Positions 49,991 to 58,033 of a stretch of DNA of 64,000 nucleotides are shown here, piece by piece. The DNA comes from Variovorax sp. N23. Lineage in GTDB: Bacteria > Pseudomonadota > Gammaproteobacteria > Burkholderiales > Burkholderiaceae_C. The notes below the pieces were generated by a model. The model ran no database searches and had not been told where the DNA came from. It saw nothing but the letters and a program-made list of their open reading frames with translations. Where the stretch lies: the NCBI RefSeq assembly GCF_025486315.1, contig NZ_JAOOPY010000002.1, positions 163,501 through 227,500 of the forward strand, given 5' to 3'. A program made the position numbers and the translations under genes. Position 1 is the stretch's first letter. The number at the start of each line of letters is the position of its first letter.

Positions 49991-50353
49991 CTACCCGCCC
50001 GCGCGCTTGACCGTCATGCCCTGCTTCTGCAGCGCGGCGGCGACGGTGTCGCGGTGGTCGCCCTGGATCTCGATGACGCCGTCCTTCACCGTACCGCCCG
50101 AGCCGCAGTTCGCCTTGAGCTGCTTGGCGAGCGCGGTCAGCGCGTCGGCCGCGAGCGGCACGCCGCGCACCAGCGTCACGCCCTTGCCCTTGCGGCCCTT
50201 GATGTCGAGCGAGATGCGCACGATGCCGTCGCCCTTCGGCGCTGCGGCCGTGGCCTTGCAGCGGCAGTCGGCGATTGCCTGCCGGCAGTCGGGGCAGACG
50301 CGGCCTTTGTCGGTGGAATAGACCAGGCGGCTGGAGGACGTGCTGTGCATCAT
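49991..50353 (-). CDS. yciH: SUI1/YciH family translation-factor-like protein
   Basis: This is a 120-residue homologue of eukaryotic eIF1/SUI1. The core KGDGIVRISLDIKGRKGKGVTLVRGVPL and the ending CGSGGTVKDGVIEIQGDHRDTVAAALQKQG match YciH. Ahead of it is a cysteine cluster CPDC-x6-CRC that could bind zinc and is absent from the E. coli protein as I remember it. YciH is thought to affect start-codon selection or stress translation. The start is ATG 50353, directly followed by a second ATG. It lies downstream of amn on the same strand and immediately upstream of the DUF3820 gene. Confidence 0.93.
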   Translation of the reverse strand: MMHSTSSSRLVYSTDKGRVCPDCRQAIADCRCKATAAAPKGDGIVRISLDIKGRKGKGVTLVRGVPLAADALTALAKQLKANCGSGGTVKDGVIEIQGDHRDTVAAALQKQGMTVKRAGG

Positions 50354-50409
50354 GTTGGGAACAATGGAATCGCGGGGGAGCGGGTGCCACCTTCGGTGGC
50401 GGCCTGCGC

Positions 50410-51894
50410 CTATTGGAATGCGACCTCGGCGAAGCTGCGCAGCTTGCGGCTGTGCAGCCGGCTCGAGCCTTCGGCGCGCAGGATCTCGATCGCCTTCATG
50501 CCGATGCGCAGGTGCTGCTCGACCCGCTCGCGGTAGAAGTGGTTGGCCATGCCGGGCAGCTTGATCTCGCCGTGCAGCGGCTTGTCGGACACGCACAGCA
50601 GCGTGCCGTAGGGCACCCGGAAGCGGAAGCCGTTGGCCGCGATGGTGGCGCTTTCCATGTCGAGCGCCACCGCGCGGCTCTGGCTGAAGCGGCGCTGCGG
50701 CTCGTTCTGCGGCAGCAGCTCCCAGTTGCGGTTGTCGGTGCTGGCCACGGTGCCGGTGCGCATGATGGTCTTGAGGTCGGGGCCGCTGATCTGCGTGACT
50801 TCTTCCACCGCCTTCTCGAGCGCCAGCTGGATCTCGGCCAGCGCCGGGATCGGCACCCACAGCGGCAGCTCCTCGTCGAGCACATGGTCCTCGCGCACGT
50901 AGGCGTGGGCCAGCACGTAGTCGCCCAGCTGCTGGCTGTTGCGCAGGCCCGCGCAGTGGCCCAGCATCATCCAGGCGTGCGGGCGCAGTACGGCGATGTG
51001 GTCGGTGATGGTCTTGGCGTTCGACGGGCCGACGCCGATGTTCACCATCGTGATGCCGGCGCGGTCTTCGCGCACCAGGTGGTAGGCCGGCATTTGCGGC
51101 AGCCGCGGCGGCGCCATGCCGCCTTCCGGTCCCTGGTAGCCGTTGCGGTAGGCGGTCACGTTGCCCGGCTCGATGAATGCGATGTAGGGGCTGTCGGGGT
51201 TCGCCATCTCCTGGTGGCCGAGCGCTACGAACTCGTCGATGTAGAACTGGTAGTTGGTGAACAGCACGAAGTTCTGGAACCACTCCGGCGCCGTGCCCGT
51301 GTAGTGGCGCAGCCGGTGCAGCGAGTAGTCCACCCGCGCACCGGTGAACAGCGCCAGCGGCTGCGGCTCGCCGGCCTTCGGCTCGTAGGTGCCGTTGGCG
51401 ATGCCGTCGTCCATCGCGGCCAGGTCGGGCAGGTCGAACACGTCGCGCATCAGGGCGCGGCGTTCGGCGCTCATGGTGCCCTCGATGTGGTCGTTCTCGG
51501 CGAAGGAGAAGTGGATCGGGATCGGCTGGGTGGCGGTGCCGACTTCCAGTTCCACCCCGTGGTTCTCCAGCAGCAGGCGGAACTGCTCCAGGTAGTAGCG
51601 GTGGAACAGGTCGGGCCGCGTCAGCGTCGTCTCGTAGCGGCCCGGCCCGGCCACGAAGCCGTAGCTCAGGCCGGCGGTGGTCGGCGGGCTCTGGCGCGAC
51701 ACGGTGTGCGTGTGCACCCGCACGAAGGGGTAGCAGGCCCGCACCCGGCCCGGCAGCGTCTCGCCCGCCACGAAGCGCAGCATCGACTCCCGCAGGTGCG
51801 CCAGCGCCTCCTGGTAGATCCTCTGGACCTGGGCCAGCGCGGCGGCGGCATCGGTGAAACGGGCGGGGGCGACGAAGGGCGGCATGTAGGGCAT
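50410..51894 (-). CDS. amn: AMP nucleosidase
   Basis: This is a 494-residue cytosolic enzyme that splits AMP into adenine and ribose-5-phosphate to balance adenylate pools. The N-terminal regulatory domain (GLSYGFVAGPGRYETTLTRPDLFHRYY) is followed by a nucleoside phosphorylase-type catalytic domain, with VNIGVGPSNAKTITDHIAVLRPHAWMMLGHCAGLRNSQ and the phosphorylase-family MESATIAANGFRFRVPYGTLLCVSDKPLHGE. Length equals E. coli Amn (484) within normal variation. It starts at ATG 51894. The gene is followed on the same strand by yciH after 56 bases. Confidence 0.96.
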   Translation of the reverse strand: MPYMPPFVAPARFTDAAAALAQVQRIYQEALAHLRESMLRFVAGETLPGRVRACYPFVRVHTHTVSRQSPPTTAGLSYGFVAGPGRYETTLTRPDLFHRYYLEQFRLLLENHGVELEVGTATQPIPIHFSFAENDHIEGTMSAERRALMRDVFDLPDLAAMDDGIANGTYEPKAGEPQPLALFTGARVDYSLHRLRHYTGTAPEWFQNFVLFTNYQFYIDEFVALGHQEMANPDSPYIAFIEPGNVTAYRNGYQGPEGGMAPPRLPQMPAYHLVREDRAGITMVNIGVGPSNAKTITDHIAVLRPHAWMMLGHCAGLRNSQQLGDYVLAHAYVREDHVLDEELPLWVPIPALAEIQLALEKAVEEVTQISGPDLKTIMRTGTVASTDNRNWELLPQNEPQRRFSQSRAVALDMESATIAANGFRFRVPYGTLLCVSDKPLHGEIKLPGMANHFYRERVEQHLRIGMKAIEILRAEGSSRLHSRKLRSFAEVAFQ

Positions 51895-51971
51895 GGCGCC
51901 ATTGTGCAGTTGTCCGCCGGTGCGGCTGCGCGTGCCGCTCGCCGAGGCTGTGCCCTGCGCGCGATCCGCCG

Positions 51972-52367
51972 TCAGGAAGCGGATCGCGCGAGCCAAAACC
52001 CTGTCGCCACGCCGGCCGCCAGCCACAGCGCCACGACCAGGACCGCGCCGATCCGGCTGCGGGGCTTCGAGCCCTTCGCCAGCATCCAGGCGTCGGCCTG
52101 AGCGCGGCATTCCGAGCGCACGTCCTCGGGCAGGAGCCGGATGGCCAGCCAGATCAGGCCGGGCAGCAGCAGCACGTCGTCGACGTAGCCGAGCACGGGA
52201 ATGAAGTCGGGGATCAGGTCGATGGGGCTCAGTGCGTAGGCCACCACCACGGCGCCCAAGGCCTTCGCGTACCACGGCGTCCGGGCATTCCGGGCCGCGA
52301 ACCACAGCGTCACGCCGTCACGCTTGACCCGCCTGGCCCATTGCTTCAGCGCGTCGGTCAGGCGCAT
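51972..52367 (-). CDS. YkvA family (DUF1232) membrane protein
   Basis: This is a 131-residue protein of the YkvA/DUF1232 family, whose members are small membrane-associated proteins of unknown role. The hallmark is KALGAVVVAYALSPIDLIPDFIPVLGYVDDVLLLPGLIWLAIRLLP, and a second membrane helix lies at the C terminus (GAVLVVALWLAAGVATGFWLA). It sits between gorA and amn, all on the same strand, with 60-80-base gaps. Context gives no hint of function. Confidence 0.9.
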   Translation of the reverse strand: MRLTDALKQWARRVKRDGVTLWFAARNARTPWYAKALGAVVVAYALSPIDLIPDFIPVLGYVDDVLLLPGLIWLAIRLLPEDVRSECRAQADAWMLAKGSKPRSRIGAVLVVALWLAAGVATGFWLARSAS

Positions 52368-52427
52368 GGCGTGTGCCGTGAGGGTCTTGGCACGACGTGC
52401 CGCAAGGGTCGGGCCGGTATGGCGACC

Positions 52428-53792
52428 TCAACCCGGCATGGGTTCGCGCATGGTGACGAACTCTTCGGCGACCGTCGGGTGGATGCCGATGGTCGTGTCG
52501 AAGTGCGCCTTGGTGGCGCCGGCACGCATCGCCACCGCGAAGCCCTGCACCACCTCGCCGGCGTCGGGGCCGACCATGTGCAGGCCGACGACGCGGTCGC
52601 TGGCGGTGTCCACGATCAGCTTGAGAAAGGTGCGTTCCTGGCGGCCGGAGAGCGTGTGGCGCAGCGTCTTGAACTCGCTGCTGAAGAGCGTGACCTTCTC
52701 GTACTTCTTGCGCGCCTCGGCTTCGGTCAGGCCGCAGGTGCCGACGTTCGGGTGCGTGAAGACGGCAGTGGGCACGCAGTCGTAGTCGACCTTGCGCTTC
52801 CCGTCGCCGAAGAGCGCGTCGACCAAGGCCATCGCCTCGGCCAGCGCGACCGGCGTGAGCTGCATCTTGGTCGACACGTCGCCCAGTGCGTAGACCGAGG
52901 GCACGCTGCTGCGGTAGTGCGCGTCGACCTTCACCGCGCCGCGCTCGTCGAGGGCGACGCCGGCGGCCTCCAGGCACAAGCCCTCGGTGTTGGGCACGCG
53001 GCCGGTGGCGTAGAGCACGGTGTCGGCTTCGATCTGCTGGCCGCGCGACAGCATGACGGCGAGCGGGGCGTCCGTGCCGCGGCTGCGTGCGACGGAGGCG
53101 ACCTCGGCGTTGAGCCGGATGTCGACGCCCGCCTTGCCCATCTCGCGCGCCAGGAATTCGCGCACGTCTTCGTCGAAGCCGCTCAGCAGATGCGCCTGGC
53201 GCTGCACCAGCGTCACCTGCGCGCCCAGGCCGTTGAAGATGGACGCGAACTCGCAGGCGATGTAGCCGCCGCCCACGATGACAAGCCGTTTCGGGAAGGC
53301 CGGCAGGTCGAACATCGCGTCGGAGACCTGCACATGCTCGCGGCCCGGCAGCTCGGGGACGAAGGGGCGGCCGCCGGTCGCCACGAGGATGTGGCGTGCC
53401 GTGTGGCGCGACGTGCCGACCTTCACCGTGTGCGCATCTTCGAGATGCGCCCAGCCGTTGACGAGCGTGACGCCGGCCGCGTCGAGCAGCCCGCCGTAGA
53501 TGCCGTTCAGGCGGTGGATCTCGCGGGCGCGGTTCGCCTTCAGCACGTCCCAGTCGAAGCGCGCCTCGCCGAGCTGCCAGCCGTAGCCCGGCGCTTCCTC
53601 GAAGGCCTCGGCATAGCCCGCGGCATAGCTGTAGAGCTTCTTGGGGATGCAGCCGACGTTGACGCAGGTGCCCCCCAGTTCGGCGGCCTCCGCCAGTGCC
53701 ACGCGCGCCCCGCGCTGCGCGGCCATGCGCGCGGCGCGAACGCCGCCGCTGCCGCCGCCGATGACGAAGAGATCGAAGTTGTATATGGGCAT
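52428..53792 (-). CDS. gorA: Glutathione-disulfide reductase
   Basis: This is a 454-residue FAD/NADPH flavoprotein that reduces oxidised glutathione. It has the FAD motif VIGGGSGGVRAA, the redox-active disulphide Cys43/Cys48 in GGTCVNVGCIPKKL, and the NAD(P) motif VIVGGGYIACEFASIF. The Arg-containing stretch VQRQAHLLSGFD after it fits NADPH preference, and the catalytic His is in IGIHPTVAEE. Length is standard. The start is ATG 53792. A longer in-frame extension is not conserved. It is divergent from a rhodanese-domain gene across 56 bases, and the pair may serve thiol homeostasis. Confidence 0.96.
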   Translation of the reverse strand: MPIYNFDLFVIGGGSGGVRAARMAAQRGARVALAEAAELGGTCVNVGCIPKKLYSYAAGYAEAFEEAPGYGWQLGEARFDWDVLKANRAREIHRLNGIYGGLLDAAGVTLVNGWAHLEDAHTVKVGTSRHTARHILVATGGRPFVPELPGREHVQVSDAMFDLPAFPKRLVIVGGGYIACEFASIFNGLGAQVTLVQRQAHLLSGFDEDVREFLAREMGKAGVDIRLNAEVASVARSRGTDAPLAVMLSRGQQIEADTVLYATGRVPNTEGLCLEAAGVALDERGAVKVDAHYRSSVPSVYALGDVSTKMQLTPVALAEAMALVDALFGDGKRKVDYDCVPTAVFTHPNVGTCGLTEAEARKKYEKVTLFSSEFKTLRHTLSGRQERTFLKLIVDTASDRVVGLHMVGPDAGEVVQGFAVAMRAGATKAHFDTTIGIHPTVAEEFVTMREPMPG

Positions 53793-53848
53793 TCGAGTTT
53801 TCCTTGCACCGACTGTAAGCTCCACGCATCCGAAATTCGAGGAATGAC

Positions 53849-54271
53849 ATGCGCTCCCAAGACACCGGCTTCACCCCCGCCGACGGTTACGCCGGCGACG
53901 TCACGCCCACGCAGGCCGCACAGTGGGTGGCCGATGGCCGGGCCGTGCTGGTCGATGTGCGCAGCGACGCCGAGCGCGAGTGGGTGGGCTACGTGCCGGG
54001 CGCCGTGCCGCTGGCGTGGAAGCAGTGGCCGGGCATGGCGATGAACCCGGGCTTCGACGAAGGCCTGCGTGCCGCCGTGCCGGCGGGCGGCAAGGCCGTG
54101 CTGCTGTGCCGCAGCGGGGTGCGCTCGATCGCCGCCGCGAAGCGCGCGACCGAACTGGGCATCGAGGCGTACAACATCCTCGAAGGCTTCGAGGGCAACC
54201 CCGATGCGCAGGGTCACCGGGGCCGCACCGGCGGCTGGCGCTTCCACGGCCTGCCCTGGAGGCAGAACTGA
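53849..54271 (+). CDS. Rhodanese-like domain protein
   Basis: This is a 140-residue single rhodanese domain, probably cytosolic. The substrate-binding strand VLVDVRSDAEREWVGYVPGAVPLAWKQW and the active-site loop LLCRSGVRS, with catalytic Cys87, are clear, so sulphur transfer or a related thiol reaction is possible. The loop is six residues from Cys (CRSGVR), which fits a sulphurtransferase and not a phosphatase. It is divergent from gorA. The sulphur acceptor is unknown. Confidence 0.92.
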   Translation: MRSQDTGFTPADGYAGDVTPTQAAQWVADGRAVLVDVRSDAEREWVGYVPGAVPLAWKQWPGMAMNPGFDEGLRAAVPAGGKAVLLCRSGVRSIAAAKRATELGIEAYNILEGFEGNPDAQGHRGRTGGWRFHGLPWRQN

Positions 54272-54293
54272 AGCGCTGCCGCGCCGACTGCCT

Positions 54294-54764
54294 CTACTTC
54301 AGCGGCGGAATGCGCAGCTTCTGGCCCGGGTAGATCTTGTCCGGGTGCGTGAGCATCGGCTTGTTGGCCTCGAAGATCGCGTTGTACTTGTTGGCGTCGC
54401 CGTAGTACTTCTTCGAGATCGCCGACAGCGTGTCGCCGCGCACCACGTCGTGGTACTGCGCGGCCGGTGCTTCCGGTGCCGCCAGCTGGTTGTCGACGCT
54501 GGTCACGTTCGCCACGTTGCCGGCGGCCAGGCCGGCCTTCTCGCTCGCCTCCTGCGATGGCGCCTTGCCCGACAGCGTGACCACGCCGGTGGCGCCCGCG
54601 TAGGCGACGCCGAGGTCGGTGAGCCCGAGGTTCTGGGTCTCGATGTAGGTCTTGATGGCCGCCGCGGCGGCCGTATCGGGGTTGGCGCCGGGTTCGGCCG
54701 CATGCGCGGTCGAGCCGCCGAACAGCTTCTCGCCCGCTTCCTTGATGAAACTCAGCAGACCCAT
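54294..54764 (-). CDS. kbp: BON-LysM domain protein, Kbp/YgaU-like
   Basis: This is a 156-residue protein with an N-terminal amphipathic start (MGLLSFIKEAGEKLFGG), a BON domain (about 35-95, LGLTDLGVAYAGATGVVTLSGKA) and a C-terminal LysM domain (about 103-155, YHDVVRGDTLSAISKKYYGDANKYNAIFEANKPML). Order and length match E. coli Kbp (YgaU, 149 residues), a cytoplasmic potassium-binding protein. A role in potassium sensing is thus plausible, and the kdp operon is 34 kb away in the same window. It converges with the rhodanese gene and is divergent from coaX. Confidence 0.88.
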   Translation of the reverse strand: MGLLSFIKEAGEKLFGGSTAHAAEPGANPDTAAAAAIKTYIETQNLGLTDLGVAYAGATGVVTLSGKAPSQEASEKAGLAAGNVANVTSVDNQLAAPEAPAAQYHDVVRGDTLSAISKKYYGDANKYNAIFEANKPMLTHPDKIYPGQKLRIPPLK

Positions 54765-54893
54765 GGTGGTGCTCCTTCGTGTGGTGATGAGGGTGCACTG
54801 TAAGCAGGCCCGTCGCAGCGAAGCGTAGGCGCCGGGCGCATGCTTGCAAGCAAGGGTAAGCATGGGCTCGCGCAAACTCGCAAATAATCCGGC

Positions 54894-55661
54894 ATGACCT
54901 TCCTCGCTATCGACATCGGCAACACGCGGCTCAAGTGGGCGCTCTATGCGGCGGGGCGACCGGGCGCCGAACTGCTGGCGAGCGGGGCCGAATTCCTCGA
55001 CCACATCGATCGCCTGGCCGAAGGCGCGTGGTCTGATTTGCCATCGCCCACGGCCATGCTGGGTTGTGCGGTGGCGGGCGACGCGGTGCGCCGGCGCGCC
55101 GAGGAGCAGGTGTTCGAGCGCTTCGATTGCCCGGCGCGCTGGGTCGTGTCGAGCGCCGCCGAAGCCGGGCTGACCAACGGCTACGACCATCCCACGCGCC
55201 TGGGGGCCGACCGCTGGGTCGCGATGATCGGCGCGCGCCATCGCATGCTGTCGCAGGGGCCGGCGCGGCCGATGGTGGTGGTGATGATCGGCACCGCGGT
55301 CACGGTCGAGGCGATCGATGTGCACGGCAAGTTCCTCGGCGGCCTGATCCTGCCGGGCCACGGCATCATGCTCCGCGCGCTGGAGTCGGGCACCGCCGGC
55401 CTGCACGTTCCGACCGGCGAGGTGCGCGACTTTCCCACCAACACCAGCGACGCGCTCACCAGCGGCGGCACCTATGCCATCGCCGGCGCGGTGGAGCGCA
55501 TGCGCCAGCACGTCAAGACCCACTGCGGTGCCGAGCCGGCCTGCTACATGACCGGTGGTGCCGGCTGGAAGATGGCGCCGTCGATGGTCAGCCCCTTCGA
55601 GCTGGTCGACAGTCTGATCATGGACGGTCTGCTGGTGATCGCCGAGACGCGCGCCGGCTGA
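54894..55661 (+). CDS. coaX: Type III pantothenate kinase
   Basis: This is a 255-residue kinase that phosphorylates pantothenate in the first step of coenzyme A synthesis. The CoaX type needs a monovalent cation such as K+ or NH4+. The phosphate-binding motif [11 protein letters not shown] opens the protein. The catalytic and binding segments [26 protein letters not shown] and [22 protein letters not shown] are clear. Length is standard. The gene stands alone between a LysM gene and a peptidase-like gene, both on the opposite strand. Confidence 0.97.
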   Translation: MTFLAIDIGNTRLKWALYAAGRPGAELLASGAEFLDHIDRLAEGAWSDLPSPTAMLGCAVAGDAVRRRAEEQVFERFDCPARWVVSSAAEAGLTNGYDHPTRLGADRWVAMIGARHRMLSQGPARPMVVVMIGTAVTVEAIDVHGKFLGGLILPGHGIMLRALESGTAGLHVPTGEVRDFPTNTSDALTSGGTYAIAGAVERMRQHVKTHCGAEPACYMTGGAGWKMAPSMVSPFELVDSLIMDGLLVIAETRAG

Positions 55662-55679
55662 CGCTGAAGCGCCGGGCTT

Positions 55680-56777
55680 TCAGGCCTTGCCGCTCAGGCC
55701 ATCCACGGCCTGGAACATCGCCTGGCGCGCCTGGCTGATGACCTGACCCTTCCACGCATCGGTGTCGGTGTAGAACGCATCGCGCACGCGCGTCTGGACC
55801 GCATCGGCCAGCTCGGGCGCGGCCTCCGGGTGCTTGTGCAGCCAGTGGTCGGCGCGCAGCGCGCCCATCACCTCGAGGATCGGTTCCGTGCCGTACTCGA
55901 GCGCGATGCCGGTGTATTCGGCCTGCGGGCACTCGTCGTAGATCACGCCCCAGTTCAGGCCGGTGAGCAGTGCCGAGGTGGACGAACCGTCGTAGATCGA
56001 CGTCACCGCCGTCTCGCCGCCCCACCAGGCATTCGCTCGCGCATAGGCCGCCGCGTCGTCGCGGCCGGCGAAGATGCGTTCGCCATGGCCGTTGGGGCCG
56101 AGGCCGGTGTGCAGGTCGATCCAGGCCAGCCGCTTCGCCTGCTGCGCATGGGTGCGCAGCACCTGACGCAGCGTCCGGTTGCTCCAGGTCGGCGCCTTGC
56201 CGCCGAAGAAGAGACCATCGTCGAACTGGTACTGGCCGCCGGAGATGGCCGCCTGGTACGCCGCCACGCCGCGCGCGGCGATCCAGCTGTCGATCTCCGC
56301 CTGGTTCTTCGGCGAGGGCGGCCAGGCCTTCGGCAGCAGCAGCGGGTGCAATTCGGCGTAGGCCGCGTTCACCGGCAGCGGCTGCGCGAAGTCCATGAAG
56401 TTGCGGTTGAGGTCGACGTTCTCGTGGGTCACGCGCCGGCCGTAGGAAAAACCGTGCGGGTTCAGCGCGTGCACGTAGAGCACGCCGACGCCGGCCGCGT
56501 GCGCCTTCTCGCGCCATTCGGTGTCTTGCAGCGCGAACACCTGCACGCCGCTGCCGCAGTGGCCTTCCACGCCGTGGCAGGCGCTGGTGACCAGGAGCAG
56601 CTGCCGTGCGTCGGCCGGGCCGTCGTAGGCGACGTCCATCGCCAGGTCTTCGCCGTCCCGCCCCTTCAGTGGATGCGGGTGGGTGTCGACCGTGAGGCCC
56701 GCTGCGACGCAGCCCTGCAGGAACTTGCGGCGCGCCAGCGCGTAGCTGGGCGAGAAGGCCTCGACGACGCCGATCAC
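55680..56777 (-). CDS. DUF2817 / M14-like zinc peptidase family protein
   Basis: This is a 365-residue protein of the DUF2817 family, related to M14 carboxypeptidases. Likely zinc ligands are His in SACHGVEG and His in WIDLHTGLGPNGHGE, with Glu in IALEYGTEPILEVM as a possible catalytic residue. NPHGFSYGRRVTHENVDLNRNF matches the substrate-binding Asn/Arg part of M14 enzymes. I start it at GTG 56777, which overlaps the stop of the upstream M20 gene by four bases (GTGA), so the two are translationally coupled. The substrate may be a peptide or amide shared with the M20 enzyme. Confidence 0.85.
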   Translation of the reverse strand: MIGVVEAFSPSYALARRKFLQGCVAAGLTVDTHPHPLKGRDGEDLAMDVAYDGPADARQLLLVTSACHGVEGHCGSGVQVFALQDTEWREKAHAAGVGVLYVHALNPHGFSYGRRVTHENVDLNRNFMDFAQPLPVNAAYAELHPLLLPKAWPPSPKNQAEIDSWIAARGVAAYQAAISGGQYQFDDGLFFGGKAPTWSNRTLRQVLRTHAQQAKRLAWIDLHTGLGPNGHGERIFAGRDDAAAYARANAWWGGETAVTSIYDGSSTSALLTGLNWGVIYDECPQAEYTGIALEYGTEPILEVMGALRADHWLHKHPEAAPELADAVQTRVRDAFYTDTDAWKGQVISQARQAMFQAVDGLSGKA

Positions 56778-57976
56778 ACGCCGGTCCTGCCGGGTTGGAG
56801 GAACTGCTCGGCCAGCTCGACCCAGCAGGTCGCGCCCAGCGGGATCAGGTCGTCGTTGAAGTCGTAGCTGGCGTTGTGCAGCGTGCACGGGCCACCGCCG
56901 TGGTGCATGTCCCGGTGCGCGCCATCGCCGTTGCCGATGAAGGCGTAGGCGCCCGGCTTGGCCTGCAGCATGAAGGAGAAGTCTTCGGCCGTCATCGCGG
57001 CTTCCTGCGGCAGCACGTTGTCGGCGCCGACGATGCCGGCCATCACGGCGCGGGCGAAGTCGGCTTCGGCGGCGGTGTTGATGGTCGGCGGGTAGTTGCG
57101 GTGGAAGTAGAAGTCGACCTCGGTGTCGTGCGCGGCGCCGATGTGCTCGGCGATCTGCTTCATGCGGCGTTCGATCAGGTCGAGCACCTCGATCGTGAAG
57201 GTGCGCACCGTGCCCTGCAGCTCGCAGGTGTCGGGGATCACGTTGCTGGCCTCGCCGGCGTGGATCATCGTGACCGAGATCAGCCCGGTGTCGGTCGGCT
57301 TCTTGTTGCGCGTGAGGATGGTCTGGAAGGCCTGCACCATCTCGCAGGCGACCGGCACCGGGTCGATGCCGGTGTGCGGCAGCGCGGCATGGCCGCCCTT
57401 GCCGCGGATCGTGATCTTGAACTCGTTGCTCGACGCCATCGCCGGGCCGGGGCTGACGGCGAACTGGCCGGCCTTCATGCCGGGCCAGTTGTGCATGCCG
57501 TAGACCGCGTCCATCGGGAATTTTTCGAACAGGCCTTCGGCGATCATCTCGCGGGCGCCGCCGCCGCCTTCTTCGGCCGGCTGGAAGATCAGGTAGACCG
57601 TGCCGTCGAAGTTGCGGTGCTTGGCCAGGTGCTGGGCGGCCGCCAGCAGCATGGCGGTGTGGCCGTCATGGCCGCAGGCGTGCATCTTGCCCTGGTGCTG
57701 GCTGGCGTGCTCGAAGGTGTTGAGCTCGGTCACCGGCAGCGCGTCCATGTCGGCGCGCAGGCCGATGGCGCGGGGGCTGGTGCCGTTCTTCACGATGCCG
57801 ACCACGCCGGTGGTGCCGAGGCCGCGGTGGATCGGGATGCCCCACTCGGTCAGCTTGGCCGCGACGATGTCGGCGGTGCGGACTTCCTGGAAGCAGAGTT
57901 CGGGGTGGGCATGCAGGTCGCGTCGGATCGAGGCGATGCCGGCAGCCTGGGTGACGAGCGAATCGATGAGTTTCAT
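56774..57976 (-). CDS. M20 family metal-dependent amidohydrolase (hippurate hydrolase-like)
   Basis: This is a 400-residue M20D amidohydrolase that removes acyl groups from amino acids such as hippurate or IAA conjugates. Metal-binding motifs are MHACGHDGHTAMLL, the EEGGGG acidic stretch in FQPAEEGGGGAREM, and MTAEDFSFML near the end. The dimerisation domain lies around residues 190-300. Length is typical. It is the first gene of a two-gene unit with the DUF2817 peptidase-like protein downstream. The specific substrate cannot be read from the sequence. Confidence 0.93.
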   Translation of the reverse strand: MKLIDSLVTQAAGIASIRRDLHAHPELCFQEVRTADIVAAKLTEWGIPIHRGLGTTGVVGIVKNGTSPRAIGLRADMDALPVTELNTFEHASQHQGKMHACGHDGHTAMLLAAAQHLAKHRNFDGTVYLIFQPAEEGGGGAREMIAEGLFEKFPMDAVYGMHNWPGMKAGQFAVSPGPAMASSNEFKITIRGKGGHAALPHTGIDPVPVACEMVQAFQTILTRNKKPTDTGLISVTMIHAGEASNVIPDTCELQGTVRTFTIEVLDLIERRMKQIAEHIGAAHDTEVDFYFHRNYPPTINTAAEADFARAVMAGIVGADNVLPQEAAMTAEDFSFMLQAKPGAYAFIGNGDGAHRDMHHGGGPCTLHNASYDFNDDLIPLGATCWVELAEQFLQPGRTGV

Positions 57977-58033
57977 GGGGCACAGTCTAGGCGTGGGCCA
58001 TCAAGCCCGCAAAGAACGTGCCCATGCCGCAGC

